The position numbers and the translations under genes were made by a program. Positions 25,880 to 35,560 of a DNA stretch of 64,000 nt are shown one piece after another. The notes beneath the pieces were generated by a model, which searched no databases, was not told the DNA's origin, and saw only the letters and a list, made by a program, of their open reading frames with translations. Source of the stretch: Chloroflexota bacterium. GTDB lineage: Bacteria; Chloroflexota; Chloroflexia; Chloroflexales; Roseiflexaceae. The DNA lies in the NCBI GenBank assembly GCA_018969485.1, contig JAGWYG010000010.1, positions 1 to 64,000 of the forward strand, in the 5' to 3' direction. Numbering within the stretch: position 1 is the stretch's first letter; the number at the start of each line of letters is the position of its first letter.

Positions 25880-27213
25880 CTGATCCGCGCCGCAGCCTGC
25901 CGTCGGTGGCACAACTGGCGCGCGAGCTCGTCGCCAGCGGTGCGGCGCCGGAGTCGTTGTGCACCGTGGTCGCCCGCGCGGTGCTCACGAATGCCCGTCA
26001 GCGCATCGCGGCGGGCGATGCGCCCATCGAGCGCGCCGCGCTCAGCGCAGACGCGCAGCAGGCGCTCGTGGCGCTGCTCCGCCCGGGCCTGCGGTCGGTG
26101 ATCAACGCCAGCGGCGTGATCATCCAGACCAACCTGGGGCGGGCGCCGCTCAGCGCCGCCGCACTACAGGCGATGGCCGACGTCGGCGGCGGGTACAGCA
26201 ATCTCGAGTACGACCTCGAGGCCGGCGTGCGCGGCACACGTGGCGGGCGGGTGCGCGAGCTGTTTCAGCAGCTCACCGGCGCCGAGGATGCGCTGGTCGT
26301 CAACAACAACGCCGCCGCGATCTATCTGACGCTCGGCGCCCTCGCCAACGGTCGCGCCGTGATCGTGTCGCGCGGGCAGGCCGTTGAGATCGGCGGCGGG
26401 TTCCGCATTCCCGACGTGCTACGGCAGAGCGGCGCCCGGCTGGTCGAGGTCGGAACGACCAATCGCACCTACGCGCGCGACTACGCCGAGGCCATCGATG
26501 CGCAGACCGCGCTCATCATGCGCGTCCACGCCAGCAACTTCCGGCTGGTCGGCTTCGTCCACGAGGCGACGCTGGCCGAACTGGTTGCGGTGGCACGGGC
26601 GCACCGCGTCCTGCTGCTCGACGATCTGGGCAGCGGCACCTTGCTTCCCACGGCACCATACGGCCTGCCCGCCGAGCCGACGGTCGGCGCCTGCGTCGCC
26701 GCAGGTGCCGATCTGGTGGCATTCAGCGGCGACAAACTGCTGGGAGGGCCGCAGGCCGGCGTGATCGTCGGCAGCGCGGCATCGGTCGGGATCCTGCGCC
26801 GCCACCCGTTGATGCGAGCGTTGCGCGTCGACAAGACGACGCTCGCGGCGCTCGAGGCGACGCTGCTGACGTATGTCCGCGGCCGTGCCATCGAAGAACT
26901 GCCGGTGTGGCGCATGCTCGCCGCACCGGCGGCGCTGCTGCAGCAGCGCGCCACCGCGATCGCCGCCGCCATCGGCCCACCGGCCTGCGTCGTGCCGAGC
27001 GAGGGCGCCGTCGGTGGTGGCGCCCTGCCCGGCGCCACGCTGCCCGGCTATGCCGTCGCCCTGCCCGGCGGCTCGGCGCGCGCTGCCAGGCTGCGCCACA
27101 GCACGCCGCCGGTCGTCGCGCGCATCGTCGACGGCCGCCTGCTGCTGGATATGCGCAGCGTCCTGCCCGAGCACGATGCGGCGCTCATCGACGTGCTGCG
27201 CGCCGACGCCTGA
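25876..27213 (+). CDS. selA: L-seryl-tRNA(Sec) selenium transferase
   Basis: 445 aa, near the family norm of about 460. PLP enzyme converting Ser-tRNA(Sec) to Sec-tRNA(Sec) using selenophosphate. The N-terminal domain starts RRSLPSVAQLARELVA. The core has INASGVIIQTNLGRAPLS, GGYSNLEYDLEAGVRGTR, EDALVVNNNAAAIYL, DLGSGTLL, and the PLP lysine in LVAFSGDKLLGGPQAG. The C-terminal segment LPVWRMLA follows. No selB, selD or selC (tRNA-Sec) is visible in the window, so the rest of the pathway must be elsewhere if selenocysteine is made. Start overlaps xpt. Confidence 0.93.
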   Translation: MTDPRRSLPSVAQLARELVASGAAPESLCTVVARAVLTNARQRIAAGDAPIERAALSADAQQALVALLRPGLRSVINASGVIIQTNLGRAPLSAAALQAMADVGGGYSNLEYDLEAGVRGTRGGRVRELFQQLTGAEDALVVNNNAAAIYLTLGALANGRAVIVSRGQAVEIGGGFRIPDVLRQSGARLVEVGTTNRTYARDYAEAIDAQTALIMRVHASNFRLVGFVHEATLAELVAVARAHRVLLLDDLGSGTLLPTAPYGLPAEPTVGACVAAGADLVAFSGDKLLGGPQAGVIVGSAASVGILRRHPLMRALRVDKTTLAALEATLLTYVRGRAIEELPVWRMLAAPAALLQQRATAIAAAIGPPACVVPSEGAVGGGALPGATLPGYAVALPGGSARAARLRHSTPPVVARIVDGRLLLDMRSVLPEHDAALIDVLRADA

Positions 27214-27270
27214 ACCGCACCGCCATCCCGCCCGGCCGGCAACCCGCCTCCCGCCCCGGCCCGGCTGTGC

Positions 27271-27276
27271 TATAAT
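27271..27276 (+). promoter_or_regulatory. Extended -10 (TGC-TATAAT) for cvpA-mutS2
   Basis: A perfect TATAAT with upstream TGC, 35 bases before the CvpA-like ATG. No canonical -35 at 17 bp. Confidence 0.65.
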
Positions 27277-27310
27277 CCGGGTGACTGAGCGACGACGTCA
27301 AGGCTGGTTT

Positions 27311-27871
27311 ATGATCAACATCATCGATGTGCTCTTCGTCGCGCTGTTACTGATCGGCATGACCGCCGGGTTCCTGCAGGGAGTGGTCCGGCTGGGCATC
27401 GCGATCGTCTCACTGTACGTCGGCATCATCCTGTCGAGCCTGTACTTCCAGCTCATCGGCGAATGGGTGCGCACACAATTCGCGATGAATCTCGATGTGG
27501 CCCAGATCGTCACCTTCGGGCTGCTGGTCGTCGCGGCGACCGTCGTGCTGGTCGCGGCGATGAGCTACACGTTCCACTACTACGCCCACATTCCCGAATC
27601 GGCCGTCATCATCGACCGAGGCGGCGGAGCGCTGCTGGGATTCGTCTGGAGCTGCATGGCTCTCGCGCTGCTCGCCGCGGTGCTGTCGGCGCTCTTCGTC
27701 TATCGCAATCCGGCGATCGTCGCCGAGATCCAGCTCGCCCGGGCGTTGCAGACACAGATCCGCGAGTCCGGCCTGGTCGATTACTTCGTCCAGAACGTCT
27801 TGCCGTTGCTGCATCAGTCGGTGCGGCCGCTGCTGCCCGAGGCGGCAGGGCTGATCTTTCAAGGGCAATGA
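27311..27871 (+). CDS. CvpA family membrane protein
   Basis: 186 aa with four predicted membrane segments. The N-terminal INIIDVLFVALLLIGMTAGFLQGVVRLG fits the CvpA opening, and DRGGGALLGFVWSCMALALLAAVL fits the conserved GGALLGL-like region. Members influence envelope integrity or secretion. Five bases separate it from mutS2, a pairing seen in several bacteria, so both come from the promoter at 27271. Confidence 0.85.
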   Translation: MINIIDVLFVALLLIGMTAGFLQGVVRLGIAIVSLYVGIILSSLYFQLIGEWVRTQFAMNLDVAQIVTFGLLVVAATVVLVAAMSYTFHYYAHIPESAVIIDRGGGALLGFVWSCMALALLAAVLSALFVYRNPAIVAEIQLARALQTQIRESGLVDYFVQNVLPLLHQSVRPLLPEAAGLIFQGQ

Positions 27872-27875
27872 ATCG

Positions 27876-30434
27876 ATGCCGATCGCATCTCAGACGCTCG
27901 AAACCCTCGAATATCCTGCGATCCTGGCCCAGTTGGCGCGCCACACCGCGTTTTCGGTATCGCGCGAGCTCGCCCTCGCGCTCACGCCGAGCAGCGACGT
28001 CATCGAGATCCGTCGGCGGCTGCGGCTGACCCGCGAAGCGCGGCGCTTGCTCGACGACCACAACGATGCGACCATCGGCGGCGCGCGCGACATTCGCGCC
28101 GCGCTGGGCCGGGCACGCCTGGGCGGCAGCCTCGACGCGCCGGTCTTTCTCGACATCGCGGCGACCCTCTCGAGCGGGCGGCGGCTGCGGAGCATCGTGC
28201 TCCGCGGGGATCCGCTGATCTATCCGGCGCTGCGCGAACTCGCCGGAGACCTGCCCGTCCTCCCCGAGCTCGAGGATCGGATCGCACGCACCGTCGGCGA
28301 CGATGGCGCAGTCCTCGACAGCGCCAGTCCGGCGCTGGGGCGCATCCGCGCCGAAGTGCGCATCGCCTACAACCGGCTGCACGAGCGGCTGCAGGGCATG
28401 CTTGCATCCCAGCTCGCCGAGGCATTGCAGGAGCCGATCATCACCGTCCGCAACGGGCGCTACGTCGTACCCGTCAAGGCGGCGCAGCGGCGGCTCATCC
28501 GTGGCCTGGTCCACGACCAGTCGGCGAGCGGTGCGACGCTGTACATCGAGCCGCTGGCGACGGTCGAGCTGAACAACCGCTGGCGCGAGCTGCAGCTCGC
28601 CGAGGAGCAGGAAGTCGCCCGGGTGCTCGCCGAGCTTTCCGACGTCATCGGCAGCCAGGCGGTGCCGCTGGCGCGCGGGCTCGAGGCGCTCGGCCAGCTG
28701 GATCTGGCGTTCGCACAGGCGCGATATGCAGCCGTGCTCGATGCCGTCGAGCCCGAGATCGTCACCGCCGACGAGCTCGCCGCCGAGGCAGCCGCCGGCG
28801 CGACCCCACGCCCGCCGCTCCAGTTCACGCGCGCGCGCCACCCGCTCATCCCCCGCGGCGCGGTCGTCCCGATCGACCTGCGCCTGGGCGGCGCGGTGCG
28901 CCTGCTGCTGATCACCGGCCCAAACACGGGCGGCAAGACGGTCGCGCTGAAGACCACCGGGCTGCTGGTGCTGATGGCCCAGAGCGGGCTGTATGTCCCG
29001 GCATCGGAGCCGTCGCGGTCGCCGGTGTTCGGCCAGGTCTTCGCCGACATTGGCGACGAGCAGAGCATCGAGCAGAGCCTGTCGACGTTCTCGTCGCACA
29101 TGACCAACATCATCCGCATCCTGCGGTCGCTCGACGCGCCACCGGCCGATGATGCCGCGGCAACCGCATCGCCGCCGGAGCCAGCGCCCGGCCACGACCA
29201 GCTCGAGCAACTGGCCAACTGGCGGCGCGTCGCGCCGGGCGAGTGGGCGCCACTGGCGCCAGTCCACGCCGAGCCGTTGCCGGCGCTGGTGCTGCTCGAC
29301 GAACTGGGAGCCGGCACCGATCCGCTCGAGGGTGCAGCGCTGGCGCGGGCGATCATCGAACGGCTGCTCCAGCGCGACGTCCTGGGCGTCGCCACCACGC
29401 ACTACGCCGAGCTGAAAGCCTTCGCGTACGCGACCGACGGCGTCATCAACGGATCGGTCGAGTTTGATCTGGAGACGCTGCGGCCGACGTACCGGCTGAC
29501 CATCGGCCTGCCCGGCCGCTCAAACGCGCTGGCCATCGCCGAGCGCCTCGGTCTCGATGCCGCGCTGGTCGCCCGGGCGCGCAGCACCATGGCTCGCGAT
29601 GATGCCCAGGTCGAGGATCTGCTCGCCGGCATTCACGCGGAGCGTGTGGCTGCTGCCGCCGAGCGCGCCGCTGCCGGGCACGAGCGCGCCGCTGCCGAGC
29701 ACGAGCGCGCCGCGCTGCGCGCCGAGCGTGATGCGTTCGCCGCCGAGCGCGACGCAGCCTGGCGTGCGGCACAGGCCGAGATCGAGGCACAGTTGGGCGA
29801 AGCGCGCCAGCAGGTGCGCCGCCTGCGCGACGACCTCCGCAGCGTCACGGTGTCGCGCCAGTGGCTCGAGGAAGCCGAGCAGCGCCTGCAGCAGACGCGC
29901 GAGCGCACCGAGCAGCTGCGGCCGGCACGCACCGCACCTGCACCGGTCAGCGGTCCGCCTCGTCCGCGGCCGCTGCAGGCTGGCGATCGGGTGCATGTGG
30001 CCTCGGTTGGGCTCACCGGCGAGGTGCTCGCCATCGACGACGCGGACGCCACGGCTGATGTGCAGGTCGGCGGTTTTCGCATGCGGATCGCCGTACACGA
30101 GCTACAGCGTGAACGTGGCGGCGACGCGGCGGTCGAGCGCCGCGAAGGGCCGCGCGTGGCGGCCGTGAGCTTGCCGCCGGTACCGGACGCCCCGCTGACG
30201 CTGGACATGCGCGGCTGGCGCGCGGCCGACGTCCCGACCCGTCTTGAGCAGTATCTCAACGATGCGTATCTGGCGAGTCTGCCGTTCGTACGCATCATTC
30301 ATGGTAAAGGCACCGGTGCCTTGCGCCAGATTGTCCGCGAGCACTTGCGGCGGCATCCGCTCGTCGCCAGCGCGACAGGTGGCGGTGCTGACGGTGGCGA
30401 GGGTGTCACAGTCGCACATCTCGTCAACCGCTGA
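27876..30434 (+). CDS. mutS2: MutS2 ATPase/endonuclease
   Basis: 852 aa. Acts on recombination intermediates and, in some bacteria, on stalled ribosomes. The MutS core starts TLETLEYPAILAQLARHT. Walker A is LLLITGPNTGGKTVAL (about 345). Walker B is LVLLDELGAGTDPLEGAALA. A coiled-coil follows, made of AERAAAGHERAAAEHERAA-type repeats. The C-terminal Smr domain (about 770-852) has LTLDMRGWR and VRIIHGKGTGALR. Odd: about 45 residues rich in Ala, Pro and Glu (about 415-465) are inserted between Walker A and Walker B, in the region that normally holds the signature loop. The first Smr motif reads DMRG rather than the usual DLRG/DLHG. Confidence 0.95.
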   Translation: MPIASQTLETLEYPAILAQLARHTAFSVSRELALALTPSSDVIEIRRRLRLTREARRLLDDHNDATIGGARDIRAALGRARLGGSLDAPVFLDIAATLSSGRRLRSIVLRGDPLIYPALRELAGDLPVLPELEDRIARTVGDDGAVLDSASPALGRIRAEVRIAYNRLHERLQGMLASQLAEALQEPIITVRNGRYVVPVKAAQRRLIRGLVHDQSASGATLYIEPLATVELNNRWRELQLAEEQEVARVLAELSDVIGSQAVPLARGLEALGQLDLAFAQARYAAVLDAVEPEIVTADELAAEAAAGATPRPPLQFTRARHPLIPRGAVVPIDLRLGGAVRLLLITGPNTGGKTVALKTTGLLVLMAQSGLYVPASEPSRSPVFGQVFADIGDEQSIEQSLSTFSSHMTNIIRILRSLDAPPADDAAATASPPEPAPGHDQLEQLANWRRVAPGEWAPLAPVHAEPLPALVLLDELGAGTDPLEGAALARAIIERLLQRDVLGVATTHYAELKAFAYATDGVINGSVEFDLETLRPTYRLTIGLPGRSNALAIAERLGLDAALVARARSTMARDDAQVEDLLAGIHAERVAAAAERAAAGHERAAAEHERAALRAERDAFAAERDAAWRAAQAEIEAQLGEARQQVRRLRDDLRSVTVSRQWLEEAEQRLQQTRERTEQLRPARTAPAPVSGPPRPRPLQAGDRVHVASVGLTGEVLAIDDADATADVQVGGFRMRIAVHELQRERGGDAAVERREGPRVAAVSLPPVPDAPLTLDMRGWRAADVPTRLEQYLNDAYLASLPFVRIIHGKGTGALRQIVREHLRRHPLVASATGGGADGGEGVTVAHLVNR

Positions 30435-30441
30435 GCGGTGG

Positions 30442-30463
30442 GGCGGCACATCGGCGTGCCGCC
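30442..30463 (+). terminator. Hairpin after mutS2
   Basis: GGCGGCAC, a six-base loop and GTGCCGCC, eight bases after the stop codon. No T-tract. Confidence 0.55.
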
Positions 30464-30525
30464 GTGTGACATGAGCGGCGGCGCATGGTGCCGGCCCGCT
30501 CGCCCTATGCGGAGGTGTGTCGGCT

Positions 30526-31164
30526 ATGTCACAGACCCTCGTCCTGACGCTCCTGGTTCTGGCGCTCGTCGTGCCATTCGTCGGCGCGACGATCCTGCGC
30601 CTGCTCGCCGGGCGGATCGCTTCGCGCACGCTGATCATCAGTGCCACGCTGGTCTTCTCGCTGGCGATCGGCAGCGCGATCGCGCTGGCACGGGCTCCGG
30701 TGACGAGCCTGACGATCGCCGGGTTCACCGTCCTGCTGCCCTACTCGGCGCCGGCGCGCGCGCCGCTGCCACCACAGCCACCGACGCAGGTGCCGACGGC
30801 GACGGCACCACGCACCGCCGAGACGACCGTGCCGGCCACGGCGGCGCCGACCGCGCGGCCGACGATGACGCCGACGCCGCCGCCGACGATTGCGCCGGTG
30901 GTGCCGACGGCCTTGCCGACGGCGACCCCCGAGGTGTCACCGACGCCGACGGTCGCGCCAGAGGCGACGGCGGCACCGACGGTCGTGCCTACCGCCGCTC
31001 CGGCGACCGGTGAGACGCGCCGGTATGTGGTACAGGAGGGCGATACCCTGGGCGGGATCGCGACGTCGAATGGCACGACGGTGGCGCTGCTGCTCGCAGC
31101 CAATAACCTGACGCCCGAGCAGGCCGAGCTGATCCGGCCGGGGCAGGAGCTGATCCTGCCATGA
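30526..31164 (+). CDS. Membrane-anchored LysM protein
   Basis: 212 aa. ATG at 30526 behind GGAGGTG. Two N-terminal hydrophobic segments (about 3-25 and 35-55) are followed by a long PT/AT-rich linker (about 85-160), then one LysM domain: RRYVVQEGDTLGGIATSNG, VALLLAANNL and ELIRPGQELILP at the very C-terminus. LysM binds N-acetylglucosamine in peptidoglycan, so the linker probably spans the envelope. The stop overlaps the next ATG (ATGA). Confidence 0.85.
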   Translation: MSQTLVLTLLVLALVVPFVGATILRLLAGRIASRTLIISATLVFSLAIGSAIALARAPVTSLTIAGFTVLLPYSAPARAPLPPQPPTQVPTATAPRTAETTVPATAAPTARPTMTPTPPPTIAPVVPTALPTATPEVSPTPTVAPEATAAPTVVPTAAPATGETRRYVVQEGDTLGGIATSNGTTVALLLAANNLTPEQAELIRPGQELILP

Positions 31165-31694
31165 GTGGTGCGACGACGCCCGGCGCAGCGCCATCGATCG
31201 GCGCGCTCACGCTGCACTATACCCAGCGCACCGATGAGATCCTGCATGCCTGTCGCATCTATCAGCGCACCACGCCCAAACACCGGCTGTTCCGCCTGCT
31301 CGGCGTCGGGCTGGTCGCGCTCGGCGGCTGGCTGATGTTCGTTCAGCAGACGCCGCTCGCCGCCGCCGGCTTCGTCGGCCTTGGCCTGCTGATGTTCGCC
31401 GACCTGGCGCCACTGCTGATGACCTGGCTCACCTTTCGTGCGGGCGTCGCATACCGCCAGCCCTACGAGACGACGATCGATGACGAGGGCGTCCGGTTCG
31501 TCATCGCCGGCCAGCGCGTGACGCGCCGCTGGTCGGAATACCGCGAGGTCATCGAGAGCGACCTGGTGTTCGTGCTGGTCGTGGCATCCTGGCAGTACAG
31601 CGTACTGCCCCGGCGGGCGATCGGCGATCCCCAGCGGGTGCAGCAGGTTCGCGAGGCGATTGCGACGCGTGTGGCGGTGCGCAGGCTGCGCTGA
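31161..31694 (+). CDS. YcxB-like membrane protein
   Basis: 177 aa, co-translated with the LysM gene. Two close hydrophobic segments (about 46-62 and 66-86) are followed by a soluble tail with AYRQPYETTIDDEGVRF, RRWSEYREVIESDLVFVLV and YSVLPRRAIGD. That tail matches the YcxB-like C-terminal domain: a beta-rich fold with a PKR/PRR motif before the last helix. Function of the family is unknown. Confidence 0.7.
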   Translation: MSGATTPGAAPSIGALTLHYTQRTDEILHACRIYQRTTPKHRLFRLLGVGLVALGGWLMFVQQTPLAAAGFVGLGLLMFADLAPLLMTWLTFRAGVAYRQPYETTIDDEGVRFVIAGQRVTRRWSEYREVIESDLVFVLVVASWQYSVLPRRAIGDPQRVQQVREAIATRVAVRRLR

Positions 31695-31739
31695 TGCGTG
31701 GCGGCGCAGCCGATGCTGGTCGCCGTGCCACCATCGGCC

Positions 31740-33583
31740 TCACTGCAGATCGACGTCGTAGGTCTCGTCGCCGTACTGCAGGCGGTAGATGGCGCTGCTG
31801 TACGCCGATGACGCGAATGATCCGGCCATGCGGGGATGCCCACCGACGGCGATCGGGCTGCCATCGAGCCGCAGGGGTGCATCCCAGCCCAGGCTGAGTT
31901 GGCCGACGCCGGGGGCTTCGTAGCAGATGCCGACGGCGTCATCCCAGGACAACCGGGCGGTGGCGATGCGTTCGCACCACGTGGCAAACGCGCCGTCGAC
32001 GGCGGCGCGACCCAACTGGCAGATCCAGCGATTGCGCCGCCCCGGTGCGATCAGTCCCTCGCCGCGCAAGGCACCGTCGCGTGTCCAGCGTGCCGGCTGG
32101 TGCGAGAACAGCGCCAGATAGCCGGCGCCGCGCCGGGCGAAGACCCATCCCGCCCGCTCGCGCACCTCATCGAATGCTGCGCGCCGTAGCACGGCGATCG
32201 TCCATGGCTGGAGTGCTTCCTGCGATGGCGCCGGAGAGGGCATGGCATTGCCGGCGGCTGCTGTTGGCACCACCGTCGGCGGGCCAGGCAGTGGCAGTTC
32301 GGGGATGTCGTACAGCGCGATCAGCACATTGCGGTACTGCACCGCCCGGGGAAACCGCCCGACCCAATACGTGCCGCTCTGGTCGTCGCCGGCACCACGA
32401 TGCATGCTGAAGACGACCGCCGATGGGCCGAGAGTCGCCTGCCAGATGTGCTGCTGAAATCCCGGCTTGCCCTTGCGGTAGTCCTGGGCACACGACAGCT
32501 GATAATCGGGCGTACGGAAGGTATAGGTGTCGGCCCGTGTCATCGAGGTGCGGTCGAGGTCACCATCATGCGGGATGCCGCGCCGGTCGAGTTCGGCGTA
32601 GGTTGCTGCGACCGCTTCGGCGTAGGGCCGGATGACGACGCTGAAGCGTTTCGACCGCAGCCGGTCGGCCAGCGCGATGGTCGCCGCCACCGTACGCCGT
32701 TCGGCGAACAGTCCCATGCCCCACAGCAGCATCATACCGTCAGGATCATCGGGATCAATGTGATGCACAGCGCGATCGTCGAGGCGCAGGCCATGGCACT
32801 CGCGATGCTCGAGTTCATCGGGGAACGCCTGGGCCATGCGTTCGACGATCATCGGCACGCGCCACCGCCGACTGGTCGCGAGGGCGCTTGCCGTCATGCT
32901 GTCAGGATCATGAAACACGCCCATCCCCCAGGCGATGTTCTGGGCCGCTGCCATGGGACTGGCGTGCCCATCGAGAATGTGGGCCGGGTATGATCGGCCG
33001 TGGGTCGTGCCGAAGGTGCCACGGAAGGAGTCGAGCGCCATACAGGCGAACATCACATCGAGCAACGCGGCAGCACGCCGCGCAACCTCGCCGTCGGCGG
33101 CGAAGTCGGCGAGGTTCAGCAGCGGCGTCATGTCTTCGTCGTAGTAAGTGTTCGAGTTCCACTCAGCGAAGCCGATGCGCGCCCGTAGGTCGATCCAGCG
33201 CAGGATGCGCCGTCGGGCGCGCTGCATGTGCTCGGCGCCCGTGAGTCCCGAATTGTCGAAGCGTCGCGTCGCAAACCGCTGGCCAGCGAGGTATTCGGCG
33301 CTGTGGAACATAATCTGGTGATGTTCCGACCAGTAACACATCATGTCGTCGTCGGGCTGGTCGATCCAGTACTTGAATCCAAGCAGCCCGGCGTCGACGG
33401 AATCGCGCACGGCGCGCGGTCGGGCGGTAGCCCGACGGCGAGCCGTGCGATCTGGGAGAAGAACCCGGTTCGGCCAGTGCCGGATGGTGCGGCGGCTGCC
33501 CACGCCAGAAATGCGGCGCGCCGCTCGGCATATGTCGAGCGTGGCAACTCCCAGTACTCATCAGCGGCGAATGTGTGATGCAT
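31740..33583 (-). pseudogene. Heparinase II/III-like protein, broken near the N-terminus
   Basis: The N-terminal part, MHHTFAADEYWELP through GFFSQIARLAVGLPPD, is read in one frame from the ATG at 33583. The rest, from AVRDSVDAGLLGFKYW to the stop at 31740, is in another, with the switch near 33395-33425. The family I recall has about 40 extra residues there, so a non-triplet deletion of roughly 100 bases rather than a single-base slip is likely. The remaining ~560 aa look intact: CYWSEHHQIMFHSAEYLAG, FDNSGLTGAEH, RIGFAEWNSNTYY, FRGTFGTTHGRSYPAH, and a beta-sandwich C-terminus. The (alpha/alpha) toroid plus beta-sandwich suggests a polysaccharide lyase or glycosidase. It could be a real pseudogene or an assembly error. 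Confidence 0.65.
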
Positions 33584-33738
33584 CGCTGATTGCTCTGCGT
33601 GCCAATCAGGTGATCGGGCGCCCGCCCGGACCGCCAGCCGTCGCGGCACGTGCGGCGGGGGCAGCGCCGTGCGATGCCGGCCCGGGGCGGCCGGGACATT
33701 CTCCTGCCGCCCGGGAACGTACCGCCGCCACGTAGCAC

Positions 33739-34056
33739 TCAGAAGAACCCGAGCTCCTCGCGTGCGTCCTCGCTCATCATCGAAGGGTTCCAGAATGGCG
33801 TCCAGACCAGGTTGATCCGCACATTCTCCAGCGACGGATGCACTGTCGCCAGGCTCAGCACCTCGCGACGCGCCTGCTCGAGGATCTGCGGGCCGGCCGG
33901 GCAGGCCGGCGTCGTCAACGTCATGTCGACGGTGATCGTTCGTCCGGCATCTTCGATGCCGACATCGTAAACCAGGCCGAGGCTCACGATGTCAAGCCCG
34001 ATCTCGGGATCGATGACGTTCTTCAGGGCGCTGCGTACCAGTGCGTCGTCGAGCAT
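33739..34056 (-). CDS. MIP18/DUF59 (PaaD/SufT-like) iron-sulfur assembly protein
   Basis: 105 aa, ATG at 34056 behind AGGAGG. Opens with VRSALKNVIDPEIGLDIVSLGLVYDVGIE (the DPE.G..IV.LGLV signature). Continues with ITVDMTLTTPACPAGPQILEQA, where the Cys is the conserved cluster-related residue, and VNLVWTPFWNPSMMSEDA near the end. Helps insert Fe-S clusters into client proteins. Possible clients nearby are the Rieske oxygenase and the FAD/Fe-S dehydrogenase (inference). No suf genes adjacent. Confidence 0.92.
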   Translation of the reverse strand: MLDDALVRSALKNVIDPEIGLDIVSLGLVYDVGIEDAGRTITVDMTLTTPACPAGPQILEQARREVLSLATVHPSLENVRINLVWTPFWNPSMMSEDAREELGFF

Positions 34057-34089
34057 GCATTCCTCCTGCACATCGCCTTCCTGCCATTT

Positions 34090-34095
34090 ATGATA
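34090..34095 (-). promoter_or_regulatory. Extended -10 (TGG-TATCAT) for the DUF59 gene
   Basis: Read on the minus strand, TATCAT is preceded by TGG and lies 33 bases upstream of the ATG. Confidence 0.5.
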
Positions 34096-34178
34096 CCATA
34101 GTCTTGCGAAATGAGCCGGCGTGGCGATGCGCTCGCCAGCCACAGCCGCCAGACGTGCGTGCCGGCTGGCGGCGCCAT

Positions 34179-35396
34179 TCACGGCCGATGATCCTCGATC
34201 TGCCGCACTGCCGGATCGGCCCAGCAATACACGGCCAGCGCCGCCGCCGCGCCGGCGCCCATCAGATACCACGACTGCACCCCGATGCGATCGGCGAGCG
34301 GACCAGCCAGCAACAGCGCCAGCGGTGCCATGCCCATCGTGACGCTTCCCAGCACCGTGAGCACCCGGCCCTGCAGCGCCGGTGCCACCACCGACTGGAT
34401 GATCGCCATGAACGGCGCATTCGTCAGCGCCGCCGCCATGCCCATCAGCAGCATCCCGACGAGCGCCAGCACCAGCCCGCCGCCCGGCGCCACGCCCACC
34501 AGCAGCGTCCCCAGCGCCAGCCCGGCCAGGCCGAGCAGCGCCGTGAAGATCTTGCGGCGAAATCCGCCCCAGACGCTCAGCACCAGGCCACCCAGCACAA
34601 TACCGGCGCCCTCGGCGGCCTGCAGCGCCGCCAGTTCGCCGCTGCCCCCGGCGAAATGGCCAGTCGCCAGGATCGGCAGCAGCGCAAACGCCGGCGTCAG
34701 CACCATGTTGAGCAATGTCGCGCACACCATCACCGCACGTAATCCGCGCCAGCGCCAGATGTACCCGAGGCCGGCGAGCATCTCGCCGAGCACCGATGGG
34801 CGCACCTCCTGCGGCGCCGCCGCCGGGCGCGGGATGCGCACCAACAGCAGCGTCGCCACCGCCAGCAGCGCGGTCGCGGCATCGATCAGCATCATCGCAC
34901 TGAGTGGCAGCAGCGTGATCAGCAACGCCGCCAGCGCCGGCGCCACGATCGCGCTGGCCCCCTGCAGCAGCGCGTTCAGCCCGCCGATGCGCGTCAACTG
35001 GTCATCCGGCACCAGCAGCGCCGTCGATGCCTGGAACGCCGGCACATGAAACGCGCCAGCCAGCGAACGCAGCACCATCGCCGCATAGATCTGCCACACC
35101 GCGACGTTGTCGAATGCAACGCTCAGCGCCAGCAGCAGCGCCACCAGTGCCCCGCCCGCATCGGCAAGCACCATGATCCACCGCCGGTCCCAGCGGTCCA
35201 CCAGCGTTCCCGCCAGCGGGCCGAGCACGATTCCGGGCACCATCGTCAGCAGCGTGCCGATCGCCAGAACCGTCGCCGATCCCGTCTCGCGCGTGATCCA
35301 CCACACCAGGGCAAATGATGCCAGGCTGCTGCCGAACAGCGAGGCCGCCTGGCCGAACCAGATCGTGAAGAATTGCCGTTGCCATGTCGTCGTCAC
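34179..35396 (-). CDS. MFS transporter (DHA-type exporter)
   Basis: 405 aa with 12 predicted helices. The family-3 (enterobactin exporter/macrolide efflux-like) signature is visible: WFGQAASLFGSSLASFALVWWITRETGSATVLA, then GIVLGPLAGTLVDRWDRRWIMVLADAGGALVA, the motif-A loop. The second half has LLMGMAAALTNAPFMAIIQSVVAPALQGRV. The GTG at 35396 behind GGGAG is preferred over the one at 35414. Probably a drug or small-molecule exporter. No regulator adjacent; divergent from the SPFH gene. Confidence 0.9.
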   Translation of the reverse strand: MTTTWQRQFFTIWFGQAASLFGSSLASFALVWWITRETGSATVLAIGTLLTMVPGIVLGPLAGTLVDRWDRRWIMVLADAGGALVALLLALSVAFDNVAVWQIYAAMVLRSLAGAFHVPAFQASTALLVPDDQLTRIGGLNALLQGASAIVAPALAALLITLLPLSAMMLIDAATALLAVATLLLVRIPRPAAAPQEVRPSVLGEMLAGLGYIWRWRGLRAVMVCATLLNMVLTPAFALLPILATGHFAGGSGELAALQAAEGAGIVLGGLVLSVWGGFRRKIFTALLGLAGLALGTLLVGVAPGGGLVLALVGMLLMGMAAALTNAPFMAIIQSVVAPALQGRVLTVLGSVTMGMAPLALLLAGPLADRIGVQSWYLMGAGAAAALAVYCWADPAVRQIEDHRP

Positions 35397-35479
35397 ACCG
35401 ACTCCCACAATCACGTCCTACTCACCCGAATCTCATAAATCCCCGCCGCGTCCGGTCCGCTCCCGCTGCCCAGGCGTGG

Positions 35480-35485
35480 TACGAT
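35480..35485 (+). promoter_or_regulatory. Extended -10 (TGG-TACGAT) for the SPFH gene
   Basis: TACGAT with TGG in front lies 75 bases before the SPFH ATG. No clear -35. Confidence 0.4.
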
Positions 35486-35560
35486 GAATGGTGACACATC
35501 GTTGCGTGTCGTGTGGCCGCTCGTGGCCGCACCCGATGCGATAGCACGAAGGAGCACCCG

